This document shows positions 33,898 through 41,367 of a DNA stretch of 50,624 bases, one piece after another. Where the stretch lies: assembly GCA_016195385.1 (NCBI GenBank), contig JACPZS010000212.1, forward strand, positions 1 to 50,624, given 5' to 3'. The translations under genes were made by a program, and so were the position numbers. Numbering within the stretch: position 1 is the stretch's first letter; every line of letters begins with the position of its first letter. Under the pieces are notes generated by a model. That model made no database searches, was not told where the DNA came from, and worked only from the letters and a program-made list of their open reading frames with translations. The stretch comes from Verrucomicrobiota bacterium. GTDB taxonomy: Bacteria; Verrucomicrobiota; Verrucomicrobiia; Limisphaerales; JACPZS01.

Positions 33898-35940
33898 TCA
33901 CCGCAGTGTCGTCGCAAAAGCATTAAATCCTCGCCGCACATGGACGGGGCCGGACTTCAAAGCATCCGCAAATTCGGTGGACTCGAATGAGACTCCCGCC
34001 TCGGTGCAGAGACTTGCGGCTTGCACCGCGACGGCTTCATCGAACTGCCCGAGCGCGGAAATGAGTTTCGCCGAACCCGCGCCATGTTCGTGAACAAGCC
34101 GTTGCGCGTACGCGCGAGCAGCCGTGAATTTCCCGTCGTCGTCCGCATCCAGCCAGATGGGATTCGTCGAGGCAATCACCCGGCTTACCCAATACGGCGA
34201 CGTGGGTTGATACGGTCTTGGGATGGCCCAGTACGGCGCGCGCACGCCCGGCCCGAGGGCCATCGCCACGAGATACATGTCGTGCGCAGGGCGTGGAATT
34301 TTCCATGTCACGTTTTTATCATGCACGTTCGCCAGCGTCTGTTCCCGCACCTTGAGCCCATTGGCAAACAAGCAAACATTCGTCACCATCGCCCACGGCG
34401 GCGCGAGCACGCGCACCGTCACTCTCAGTTCCTTGTCGAGTTTCGTCGCCAAATCTCCGACGCGATAGCGCTTATTGACCGACAGGTCGGCGAATAATCC
34501 CATGCTCACGAGGGCGCGTCCGGCAAGCAAACTCGAGCAAGCCGCGGCCACGTCGATGTGTCCCGCCTGCCGGTCCGGGCAAGCGATGTAAGTGCGTCCC
34601 TGGCCCACGATGTAACGACTCACGTCGTGACCGTCGCTCGATCCGACGGCCGTAACGCGATAGCCGTGATTCAGCAACGCAAACCAGTCCCGATACACCA
34701 GCATGAAGTCCGATTGCTGGGCCGACGAATTCAGTACTTCCATCGCGTCGAAGGTGAACTCCGGCCCCCGCAGATGGTCGCCGCTCACCGAGTTGAAGTT
34801 GGTCGCGGCGAACGGTTGGAACTTGTTGTGAATGTTTCGCGGGTGGTTCAACACCACTACCCGCACGTTTGGCGTGGCCCGCAGGCCCTTCATCAAACGC
34901 GGCCAGTCCGTGAGATTGAATTCCGGCGCAGGCGCGAAAGGATCGACCGGAAAAATGTTGAAGTGCCCGGCGGGACTGGTGACTTCGTTCCCCGCGACCG
35001 GAGTGAACCATTCCGTCAGACCCGCCCGACGTGCCGCCACGGTGTAGTCCAAGTTCGCGTTGTGTTCCGTGGCGATGGGCAACTCAATGCCCTCCCCGGC
35101 CAGCGTCAGCATCCTTTCTTCCACCGTCGCGTCTCCATGCCCGCTGTGCGTCAGCGTATGCACGTGTGTATCGCAACTTACCCAGCCCGGCGTCGGCACC
35201 GCGCGATTTAACTGAAAATCCAGACGCGCAGTTACGCCGACCGCAATCTGCACTCGTTGCGTCGCGACGCTCCATTCAAATCCACGCGAAGCAAACACCG
35301 TGTATTTACCCGCCGGCAGGCCAAGCTCGGCCCGGCCGTTGCCGGTGTAAACAACGCCAGGCCGCACCGCCAGCATCTTGGCAGGGCTCAAGCCTGCGAG
35401 CGGCGCGAGCGCGCCTTGCGTGTTAACGATGGTGAGCCTGCAGGGCAGTCCCTTGCCGTCGGCGCGGTCTGTGACATGCACGGTGAGCATCCCATCGCAC
35501 AGAGCATTCCTCATCGGCCGCACATCGATACCGATGTCGTGCAACACAATATCGTCATTGTCGCGCGATGGGAGTATGGACAGCACGTTTTCGCCATCCT
35601 TGAGCGTACCCGCCGCAATTGCCAGAGTGTGAACAAGGTCCGCTTCCATCAAGAAGAGCTTGCCCAGTGGTTTGCCGTTGAGTTCAATCGGCCAATCCTG
35701 GCGCACGTCTTCCTGCCGAATGAATAGCGTGGCCTCGGTTGCGTTGGCCTGCGCCGAAAACCGCAGATCGAGCCTCCGGCCATCAGGAGTGCGGCCGGCG
35801 AATTCCGCCCATTCGGGTACGTCGCCCGAACGCAGATGTATCCGTCCATTGGTCAGTAACCGAACTTCCGACGCCCGGACTTCAGAGTGCATGGCCAGAA
35901 CCACCAGCCCGACGAGACAGATTTGCCATCGATTTCGCAC
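33898..35940 (-). CDS. Exported CehA/McbA-type PHP-domain metallohydrolase
   Basis: A 680-aa protein with GTG start (35940) and a signal peptide (ICLVGLVVLAMHSEVRAS). Residues 26-250 are beta-rich (carbohydrate-binding- and carboxypeptidase-regulatory-like, LPAGKYTVFASRGFEW). The PHP hydrolase starts at WVSCDTHVHTLTHSG (H259, H261), continues with ATEHNANLDY (E292, H293), VVLNHPRNIH and GSSDGHDVSRYIVGQG, all metal-ligand motifs of the CehA/McbA group. A C-terminal beta domain follows (about 500-680). Family members cleave phosphoesters or related bonds, and CehA itself hydrolyses carbaryl; the natural substrate here is unknown. It sits 102 bp upstream of hflK, same strand. Confidence 0.9.
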   Translation of the reverse strand: MRNRWQICLVGLVVLAMHSEVRASEVRLLTNGRIHLRSGDVPEWAEFAGRTPDGRRLDLRFSAQANATEATLFIRQEDVRQDWPIELNGKPLGKLFLMEADLVHTLAIAAGTLKDGENVLSILPSRDNDDIVLHDIGIDVRPMRNALCDGMLTVHVTDRADGKGLPCRLTIVNTQGALAPLAGLSPAKMLAVRPGVVYTGNGRAELGLPAGKYTVFASRGFEWSVATQRVQIAVGVTARLDFQLNRAVPTPGWVSCDTHVHTLTHSGHGDATVEERMLTLAGEGIELPIATEHNANLDYTVAARRAGLTEWFTPVAGNEVTSPAGHFNIFPVDPFAPAPEFNLTDWPRLMKGLRATPNVRVVVLNHPRNIHNKFQPFAATNFNSVSGDHLRGPEFTFDAMEVLNSSAQQSDFMLVYRDWFALLNHGYRVTAVGSSDGHDVSRYIVGQGRTYIACPDRQAGHIDVAAACSSLLAGRALVSMGLFADLSVNKRYRVGDLATKLDKELRVTVRVLAPPWAMVTNVCLFANGLKVREQTLANVHDKNVTWKIPRPAHDMYLVAMALGPGVRAPYWAIPRPYQPTSPYWVSRVIASTNPIWLDADDDGKFTAARAYAQRLVHEHGAGSAKLISALGQFDEAVAVQAASLCTEAGVSFESTEFADALKSGPVHVRRGFNAFATTLR

Positions 35941-36405
35941 GGCGAAGACGATGTCCTCAAAACCAGAAGCAGGCGAATTAAATTAGCACGGCGCTTCCCT
36001 TAATGGCCAGTCGGGGCGAAACAATTGTTTTCTGCACCGATGGTGATGCCGCGCACGTGATTCGGTGCCATGCGCGGAGACTTGGCTCAACCCCACCGCT
36101 TTCGATTTGCGATCAAATACTCGCCCATGATTCCACTCTAACGACCTTTTCCTCGTCCTTGCCAGCCATGAAATCCCTTCAATAACTCTTCCGGAAAACT
36201 CTGCCATTACGAAATTGGCGGAAGCGTTGCGTGCCGGAAGCTCGCGTGTGAACAACCAACTTTCGGCCAGCCAAAGGCAAGGCATGATTGGCCGCCGCGC
36301 TGCGGTGGGATTATTTGTTAAGACGTGAGTACAACTACATTTCTCGTCGTGGCCCATGAACCGATTCAACCGGCACAATCGTGAACCGAAGTCGCCCCAA
36401 CCCCG
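35941..36405. other. 465-bp divergent intergenic region
   Basis: No gene is supported here. Visible elements are a perfect palindrome AAACAATTGTTT (36019-36030), a possible operator, and an inverted repeat with arms CCGCGCA and TGCGCGG (36049-36055 and 36071-36077). The region must hold promoters for the minus-strand PHP gene and the plus-strand channel gene, but I cannot place convincing -35/-10 pairs. Confidence 0.4.
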
Positions 36406-37422
36406 GTGAACCGCTCCTTCAAACAACGCGCCTACGATCGCTTTCTGCCGATGATTGCCGGGTTGGTGGTGTTGCCGCTGATTGGCGTCGCGGGCTTTCA
36501 TTGGATCGAGGGCTGGTCGGTGCTCGACGCGCTTTACATGACGGTCATCACTTTGAGCACTGTCGGCTTTGGCGAAGTGCATCCGCTCTCGCCGGCGGGC
36601 CGCGTGTTCACGATGGGCCTCATCGTCACCGGCGGCGTATTCGCCGCATTTGCGCTCAGCAATCTCGCGCACTTCTTTTTTTCCGGTGAATGGCGGGCGC
36701 ATTGGGACAACCAACGACGACTCCGCATGCTCAATGAACTTTCCAATCATGTCATCGTCTGCGGCTATGGACGCGTGGGACGCAACGTCGTCGCGGAACT
36801 CAAAGCGGAAGGATTGCCCTTTGTCGTCATCGACCTGAGCGCGGACAAGATCGCGAGGGTGGAAGAGGCCGGCCATCTGGCCGTTCACGGCGATGCGGCG
36901 CACGAGAGCAAATTGAAGGAGGCAGGCATCGATCGCGCGCGCGGTCTCGTCGCCGCCGCGAAATCCGACGCGGAAAATGTGTTCATCGTGCTCACCGCAC
37001 GCAGTCTCCGGCCCGACCTTTCCATCGTCGCGCGCGCGGATGTCGAAGAATCCGAGCCGAAGTTGCGGCGAGCCGGCGCGAACCGCGTCATCCTCCCGTA
37101 TCACATCACCGGCCGACGCCTGGTGACGATGCTCGTGCGGCCGGACGTGGCCGATTTTCTGGATGAAGTTTCGCACACGAGTGGTCTGGAACTTCTGCTC
37201 GAACAAATTCAAGTCGCGCCAGATTCCCCGCTCGCCGGCCAGACGCTGGCGGAGGTGCAGGCACGGCACCAACTCGATGTCACGGTGCTCGCGTGCAAAC
37301 ATGCCGATGGCCATTGGAATACGCGCCCGCGCGGGGCAACGGTGGTCGAGCCTCAGTCCCAACTCATCGCGCTTGGGACACAAGAGCATTTACAGAAACT
37401 CACCGGTCTGGCGCGCCGTTGA
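36406..37422 (+). CDS. Potassium channel protein with RCK (TrkA-N/TrkA-C) domains
   Basis: A 338-aa protein with two membrane helices around a pore loop: FLPMIAGLVVLPLIGVAGF (about 13-31), selectivity filter T52-V-G-F-G56-E57 within VITLSTVGFGEVHPL, and VFTMGLIVTGGVFAAFAL. The cytoplasmic part starts with NHVIVCGYGRVGRNVVAEL (RCK Rossmann domain binding NAD or nucleotide), and a TrkA-C domain ends the chain (LEQIQVAPDSPLAGQTLAEV). It resembles MthK/Kch-type channels; F for Y and E for D in the filter are accepted variants. It starts with GTG at 36406. The nnrS gene follows 12 bp later and is probably co-transcribed. Confidence 0.93.
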   Translation: MNRSFKQRAYDRFLPMIAGLVVLPLIGVAGFHWIEGWSVLDALYMTVITLSTVGFGEVHPLSPAGRVFTMGLIVTGGVFAAFALSNLAHFFFSGEWRAHWDNQRRLRMLNELSNHVIVCGYGRVGRNVVAELKAEGLPFVVIDLSADKIARVEEAGHLAVHGDAAHESKLKEAGIDRARGLVAAAKSDAENVFIVLTARSLRPDLSIVARADVEESEPKLRRAGANRVILPYHITGRRLVTMLVRPDVADFLDEVSHTSGLELLLEQIQVAPDSPLAGQTLAEVQARHQLDVTVLACKHADGHWNTRPRGATVVEPQSQLIALGTQEHLQKLTGLARR

Positions 37423-37434
37423 CAATGACTTGCG

Positions 37435-38742
37435 ATGCCATTTGAAAACTCCATCAAGTCGGACGCTCCTGTCGAGGGAGTTGCCGCACCGATTATTGTC
37501 CCACCCACGCCCGGACGTTGTCCACGCCATGCCGCGAAAACTCCATCAACCATGCTGCAAAACACCCGGCACTGGGTTAACTTCACCGACTTGCATCAGG
37601 AGCCGTTCCGACTGTTCTTTCCTTTCGCCACCCTGGCAGGACTCATCGGCGTGGCGCTGTGGCCATTGCTGTTGCTCGGCTGGACGGATAATTATCCCGG
37701 CCCCAGCCACGCGCGCTTGATGGTGCAAGGATTTTTCGGCGGCTTCATCTTCGGCTTTCTCGGCACGTCGATGCCACGTCTCGTGGAGGCCCGGCCGCTG
37801 TCGGCGCGCGAAGCCTTTGCCCTACTCGCGCTGTTTCTTGGCAACGTCGTCGCGAACACCGTCGGGATGAACACTCTCGCGGATGGAATCTTCGTCGGCG
37901 AAATCGTGCTCTGGTTCGCCATGCTGAAGAACCGCTGTCACGGCGGAATGGATCGACCCCCGCCGAGTTTCGTCCTCGTGGGACTTTCCCTCGCCAGCGC
38001 GCTCGCCGGCACGACCCTGCACCTGGCCGGACGACGCTGGGAGTTGAGCCAGCCGCTGGACCTGTTCGCGCGGCTGTTGAGCTATCATGGGTTCGTCTTG
38101 TTGTGCATGCTCGGGGCCGGGGGATTTCTCCTGCCGCGATTTCTGGGTCTGGGCGTGCGACGGAACTTCCCCGAGTCCGCCGTTGCGTCTCCCGAATGGA
38201 AACTGGCCGCTGGCGTCGCGGCCAGTGCGGGCGCGCTCATCCTGATCACCTTCGCGCTCGAAGCCCTGGGTTGGAATCGCACCGCCGGCACAGCGCGTGC
38301 GGCCTTCGTTGTCGCGTATCTCTGCTATGAAATGCCCGTGGAGCGCCTGCGCTGCCATTGGCGCGGCGTGCAATGGCAGCTCACCGCCGGACTCGTGTGC
38401 ATCCCGTTGGGCGTGCTCGCCGCAGGATGGTTTTCCGCTGCACGCCTGCCGCTTTTGCATCTCGAATTGGTCGGTGGCTTCGCGCTCATCACCACGGGAG
38501 TCGCGACGCGCGTGGTTCTTGGTCACAGCGGCGCGCGCGAGAAAGTCGAACACTTCCATCCGTGGCTGACGACTGCCGTCGTGCTGATGCTGCTCGGACT
38601 GGCCTCACGCGTTTCCGGCGATTTTCTCCTGGGCATCCAGACGACCCACTATCTTTACGGCGCGGCGTGCTGGCTGGCGGGCGCGGTCGTGTGGGCGGTC
38701 TGCGTGCTGTCGCGAGTGTTCCGGCCCGACCCGGAGAATTGA
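37435..38742 (+). CDS. nnrS: NnrS family membrane protein
   Basis: A 435-aa polytopic protein with about twelve hydrophobic helices. The segment HQEPFRLFFPFATLAGLIGV and then HARLMVQGFFGGFIFGFLGT are hallmark NnrS sequences, with histidines that bind heme and copper in the family. NnrS proteins are linked to resistance against nitric oxide stress and are often under Nnr/FNR control. The ATG at 37435 adds about 39 disordered residues before the conserved part; an ATG at 37552 is an alternative. It sits 12 bp after the K+ channel gene. Its presence supports a nitrogen-oxide theme for the respiratory cluster on the other strand. Confidence 0.92.
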   Translation: MPFENSIKSDAPVEGVAAPIIVPPTPGRCPRHAAKTPSTMLQNTRHWVNFTDLHQEPFRLFFPFATLAGLIGVALWPLLLLGWTDNYPGPSHARLMVQGFFGGFIFGFLGTSMPRLVEARPLSAREAFALLALFLGNVVANTVGMNTLADGIFVGEIVLWFAMLKNRCHGGMDRPPPSFVLVGLSLASALAGTTLHLAGRRWELSQPLDLFARLLSYHGFVLLCMLGAGGFLLPRFLGLGVRRNFPESAVASPEWKLAAGVAASAGALILITFALEALGWNRTAGTARAAFVVAYLCYEMPVERLRCHWRGVQWQLTAGLVCIPLGVLAAGWFSAARLPLLHLELVGGFALITTGVATRVVLGHSGAREKVEHFHPWLTTAVVLMLLGLASRVSGDFLLGIQTTHYLYGAACWLAGAVVWAVCVLSRVFRPDPEN

Positions 38743-38832
38743 GCACTCACCGTGTGATAAGTCGCGCGAAAATTTTCCCCATCATTTTCCAGAGAGCGTT
38801 GCGTGCGGCAAAATGTCGTGGTGATGTTGCGT

Positions 38833-38866
38833 GAAGATTCGAGAGAGATCTTCTGCCATCTTTTTT
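38833..38866 (+). terminator. Weak intrinsic terminator candidate
   Basis: Arms GAAGAT (38833-38838) and ATCTTC (38848-38853) with a 9-nt loop, followed five bases later by a run of T (38861-38866). It lies in the gap between the convergent nnrS and flavoenzyme genes, but the stem is AT-rich and short. Confidence 0.3.
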
Positions 38867-38910
38867 CAAACGCGAAGGCGTGAGATTGAATGCCATTAAG
38901 TCTGGCGATC

Positions 38911-40242
38911 TTAATCGCTTTCTTTACACCATAATCCCACGGGCAACGCTGCAAAGGTCGCCAGTTCGGGCGCGGATGGTTTGGCAATGTTCGAGCCGAG
39001 CGGCGGCGGAGGTGGCGTCATCTGCGCCAGCGCGGCGGTGAAGGCGCTCATGTCCTTGATGACATCGCCAACCAGGCAGTCGATGAGCGCGGCGCGATGT
39101 TCCGGAAATCGCTCGGCGAATTTCGGGAAGCTGAAGTTCGGATCGTAGAAGGCGTGGATGAGGCGGCGCACGACATCGACGCCTTTCCACAGCGCCGACT
39201 CGAAGGCACCGAGACGCGCGGCGGAGATGTCGTCGTGCCTCAAGGCGTCGTCGATGCACTGCGCGGCGAGTTCCGCCGATCCCAGCGCAAGGTAAAGGCC
39301 CGACGAATAAATCGGGTCGAGAAACGCGCGGGCGTCGCCGATCATTACCCAGCCGTCGCCGCAGGTCTGGCGGTTGAGGTAGGCCAGATGGCGCGAGCCG
39401 CGCACGGGACCGACGCGTTGGGCGGCGGACAACCGATCCGCCAGCGGCGCGCACAGGGCGACTTCGCGCGTGAAGGCCGCCTCCATGTCGTCGGACTGCG
39501 AGAAGACGTATTCGGGATCGGCCACGACGCCGACGCTCTCGATGTCGTCCGGCAGCGGGATGTACCAGAACCACCCACCGCCGGGGATGAGGAACATGGT
39601 GGTCTCGCCGGCGTCAATGCCGGGCAGCCTCTTGCCACCGCGATAATAGCCCCACGCCGAAGCCTTCCGCAGCTCGGGCAATGGAGCGTGTAGTCCGAGT
39701 TGCCGCCCGATGACGCACGCGCGTCCGGAGGCATCGACCACGACCTTCGCTGGCACCTCCGCGCGCGAGCCGTCCGGAGAAACGGTTTGCACGCCGACGG
39801 CGCAGGAATCCTCGAAGAGCACCTTGTCGATGGAGATTTGCTCGTGAACTTCGACGCCGTTGGCGCGCGCGTGGCCGAGCATCATGCGGTCGAACTCGCT
39901 GCGTTCGACCTGCCAGGTGCGCGCGCGTTCGCCGGGAATGGTTTCCGAGAAATAGAACGGCACGGACTCCTTTCCACTGGCCGACACGAAGCGCACGCTG
40001 TGCTTCACAGGGAAGGCGGACGCGCACAATTGCGGCAGCAGGCCAAGGCGCTCGAAGATGCCGTGGGTGTGCGGGATGAGGGATTCGCCGATGTGGTAGC
40101 GCGGAAACTTCGACTGCTCGAAGATGACGCAGCGATGCCCGTTGCGCGCCAGGAACGTGGCGAGGGCGGCGCCACCAGGTCCACCGCCGATCACGGCGAC
40201 GTCGTAGCTGGTGTGGGAGAGGAATGAAGGATTGGTGTTCAT
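38911..40242 (-). CDS. Flavin-dependent halogenase-like / FAD oxidoreductase
   Basis: A 443-aa flavoprotein. Seen: FAD motif DVAVIGGGPGGAALATFLA (14-32), FPRYHIGESLIP (46-57), a lysine at position 80 in FPVKHSVRF, the halogenase-type motif W224-F-W226-Y-I228-P229, and WVMIGDARAFLDPIYSSGLY (second FAD motif). The lysine and the W-x-W-x-I-P box are marks of FADH2-dependent halogenases of the CmlS/PltA kind, but related hydroxylases and geranylgeranyl-reductase-like enzymes share much of the fold. No flavin reductase or biosynthetic cluster is adjacent. The promoter region carries an FNR-type dyad, so expression is likely under the neighbouring regulator. Confidence 0.85.
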   Translation of the reverse strand: MNTNPSFLSHTSYDVAVIGGGPGGAALATFLARNGHRCVIFEQSKFPRYHIGESLIPHTHGIFERLGLLPQLCASAFPVKHSVRFVSASGKESVPFYFSETIPGERARTWQVERSEFDRMMLGHARANGVEVHEQISIDKVLFEDSCAVGVQTVSPDGSRAEVPAKVVVDASGRACVIGRQLGLHAPLPELRKASAWGYYRGGKRLPGIDAGETTMFLIPGGGWFWYIPLPDDIESVGVVADPEYVFSQSDDMEAAFTREVALCAPLADRLSAAQRVGPVRGSRHLAYLNRQTCGDGWVMIGDARAFLDPIYSSGLYLALGSAELAAQCIDDALRHDDISAARLGAFESALWKGVDVVRRLIHAFYDPNFSFPKFAERFPEHRAALIDCLVGDVIKDMSAFTAALAQMTPPPPPLGSNIAKPSAPELATFAALPVGLWCKESD

Positions 40243-40315
40243 GAGATGGATGCGAGATGAGGTTCAGGTGTAACGAACATCTTGAAATCCGGCTAGTGTG
40301 CCAGTCATGCCGCAC

Positions 40316-40357
40316 TTAATACGCCTACGTAATATATGCGGCCTTGACCGAGATCAA
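40316..40357 (-). promoter_or_regulatory. FNR-type dyad and promoter upstream of the flavoenzyme gene
   Basis: Minus-strand TTGAT-CTCG-GTCAA (40357-40344) matches the FNR/Dnr consensus TTGAY-N4-RTCAA. A -10-like TATTAA lies at 40321-40316; a start at about 40309 would put the dyad centre near -41.5, the classical class II activator position. The leader would be about 67 nt before the ATG at 40242. The rest of the 301-bp gap 40243-40543 shows nothing else convincing. Confidence 0.62.
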
Positions 40358-40543
40358 GATTCCGCCAGTTCATGACAACCTCCAAGGCAGCCAACCTCGA
40401 GTTCAGCAACCCTGACTGCAACTCAATTGAGCGGATACAGCAAGCCGGAGCAGAAAGGCGAGTTGACCGGCTGGTGATGCTTGTCGAGTTGAAAGCGGCC
40501 GTCCAACCGAAGAACCCCCTCATCATCACGGTGAAAACGATGA

Positions 40544-41263
40544 TTACTCGCCGAGGTTCTTACGAAGCAACTCGGCGAGTCTTGCCGGAGAGCGCACAAT
40601 GATGATTTTACCTTTCACGGCGATAAGCTTCCGTTTGCGGAAATTGGCGAGCGTTCGCGAGAAAGTTTCGCTCACGGTGCCGAGTTCGGCGGCGAGGATC
40701 CGTTTGGTCATCGGCAGTTCGATCCGGACGGGCTTGTCGCTGGCCGGATTGGGGCAGCGCTTCACGAGCCAGTTGGCCAAGCGCGTCTCGACATCCCTCA
40801 GCGTCAGATCCTCAAGCTGGCCCACCAGGATGCGCAGGTGCGCGCTCATGGAACCGAGCATCCGCAACGCGAGTTCCGGCTGCCGCTTCAGCAGCGCGAG
40901 AAAACCGATCTTCTGCACGAGCAACACCTGCGACGCCTCGACCGCCCGCGCGTCGGCGGGGTAACCCTTCTCCGTCGCGAGCGTGCCTTCCGCGAACGAT
41001 TCGCCGGCACGGAAGACGTGGATGACCTGTTCCTTCCCGGCGGCGTTGACGCGATGCACGTTGATGGCGCCGGTCTGCACGATATAGAAGCCCTGGGACG
41101 GATAGCCTTCGTGAAACAGATAGCTGCCTTTGGCAACGGGTTTGATCACGGTGATCTCCGCGATGGCGTTCAGTTCCGGCAGGGAAATCCCGGCAAAGAG
41201 CTGGCAGCTTCGCAGCGCGTTGGCTATCCCGATTTGTTTGAGTCCAGCCAGTGTGGTCGTCAT
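40544..41263 (-). CDS. Crp/Fnr family transcriptional regulator (Dnr/Nnr-like)
   Basis: A 239-aa regulator: cyclic-nucleotide-binding-like beta-barrel (about 20-130, GSYLFHEGYPSQGFYIVQTGAI and GESFAEGTL), dimer helix (about 130-160), and HTH domain with MTKRILAAELGTVSETFSRT. The recognition helix has E199-x2-S202-R203, the same pattern FNR uses to read TTGAT half-sites. Only one cysteine (C20) occurs in the N-terminal region, so it is not an Fe-S FNR; Dnr/Nnr or Crp-like sensing is more likely. The ATG at 41263 is preferred over the longer frame to 41371. Two matching dyads are in this window (40344 and 46859). Confidence 0.92.
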   Translation of the reverse strand: MTTTLAGLKQIGIANALRSCQLFAGISLPELNAIAEITVIKPVAKGSYLFHEGYPSQGFYIVQTGAINVHRVNAAGKEQVIHVFRAGESFAEGTLATEKGYPADARAVEASQVLLVQKIGFLALLKRQPELALRMLGSMSAHLRILVGQLEDLTLRDVETRLANWLVKRCPNPASDKPVRIELPMTKRILAAELGTVSETFSRTLANFRKRKLIAVKGKIIIVRSPARLAELLRKNLGE

Positions 41264-41367
41264 GCCGGCCACAGGCTTAAACTCATTCGCGCCGGAAGTA
41301 AACGATGCAACCGGGCTCTGGCCGGGACCACGCGACGAGTAGGTAGCTGGGCGCCGCCGTAACGCTC

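Noticed and set aside
35983-37389. Minus-strand open frame of 468 codons
   Set aside because: Antisense to the K+ channel gene, whose selectivity filter and RCK motifs are unmistakable.
40372-40602. 76-codon plus-strand frame between the regulator and flavoenzyme genes
   Set aside because: No ribosome site, no recognisable sequence, and it overlaps the end of the regulator gene in antisense.
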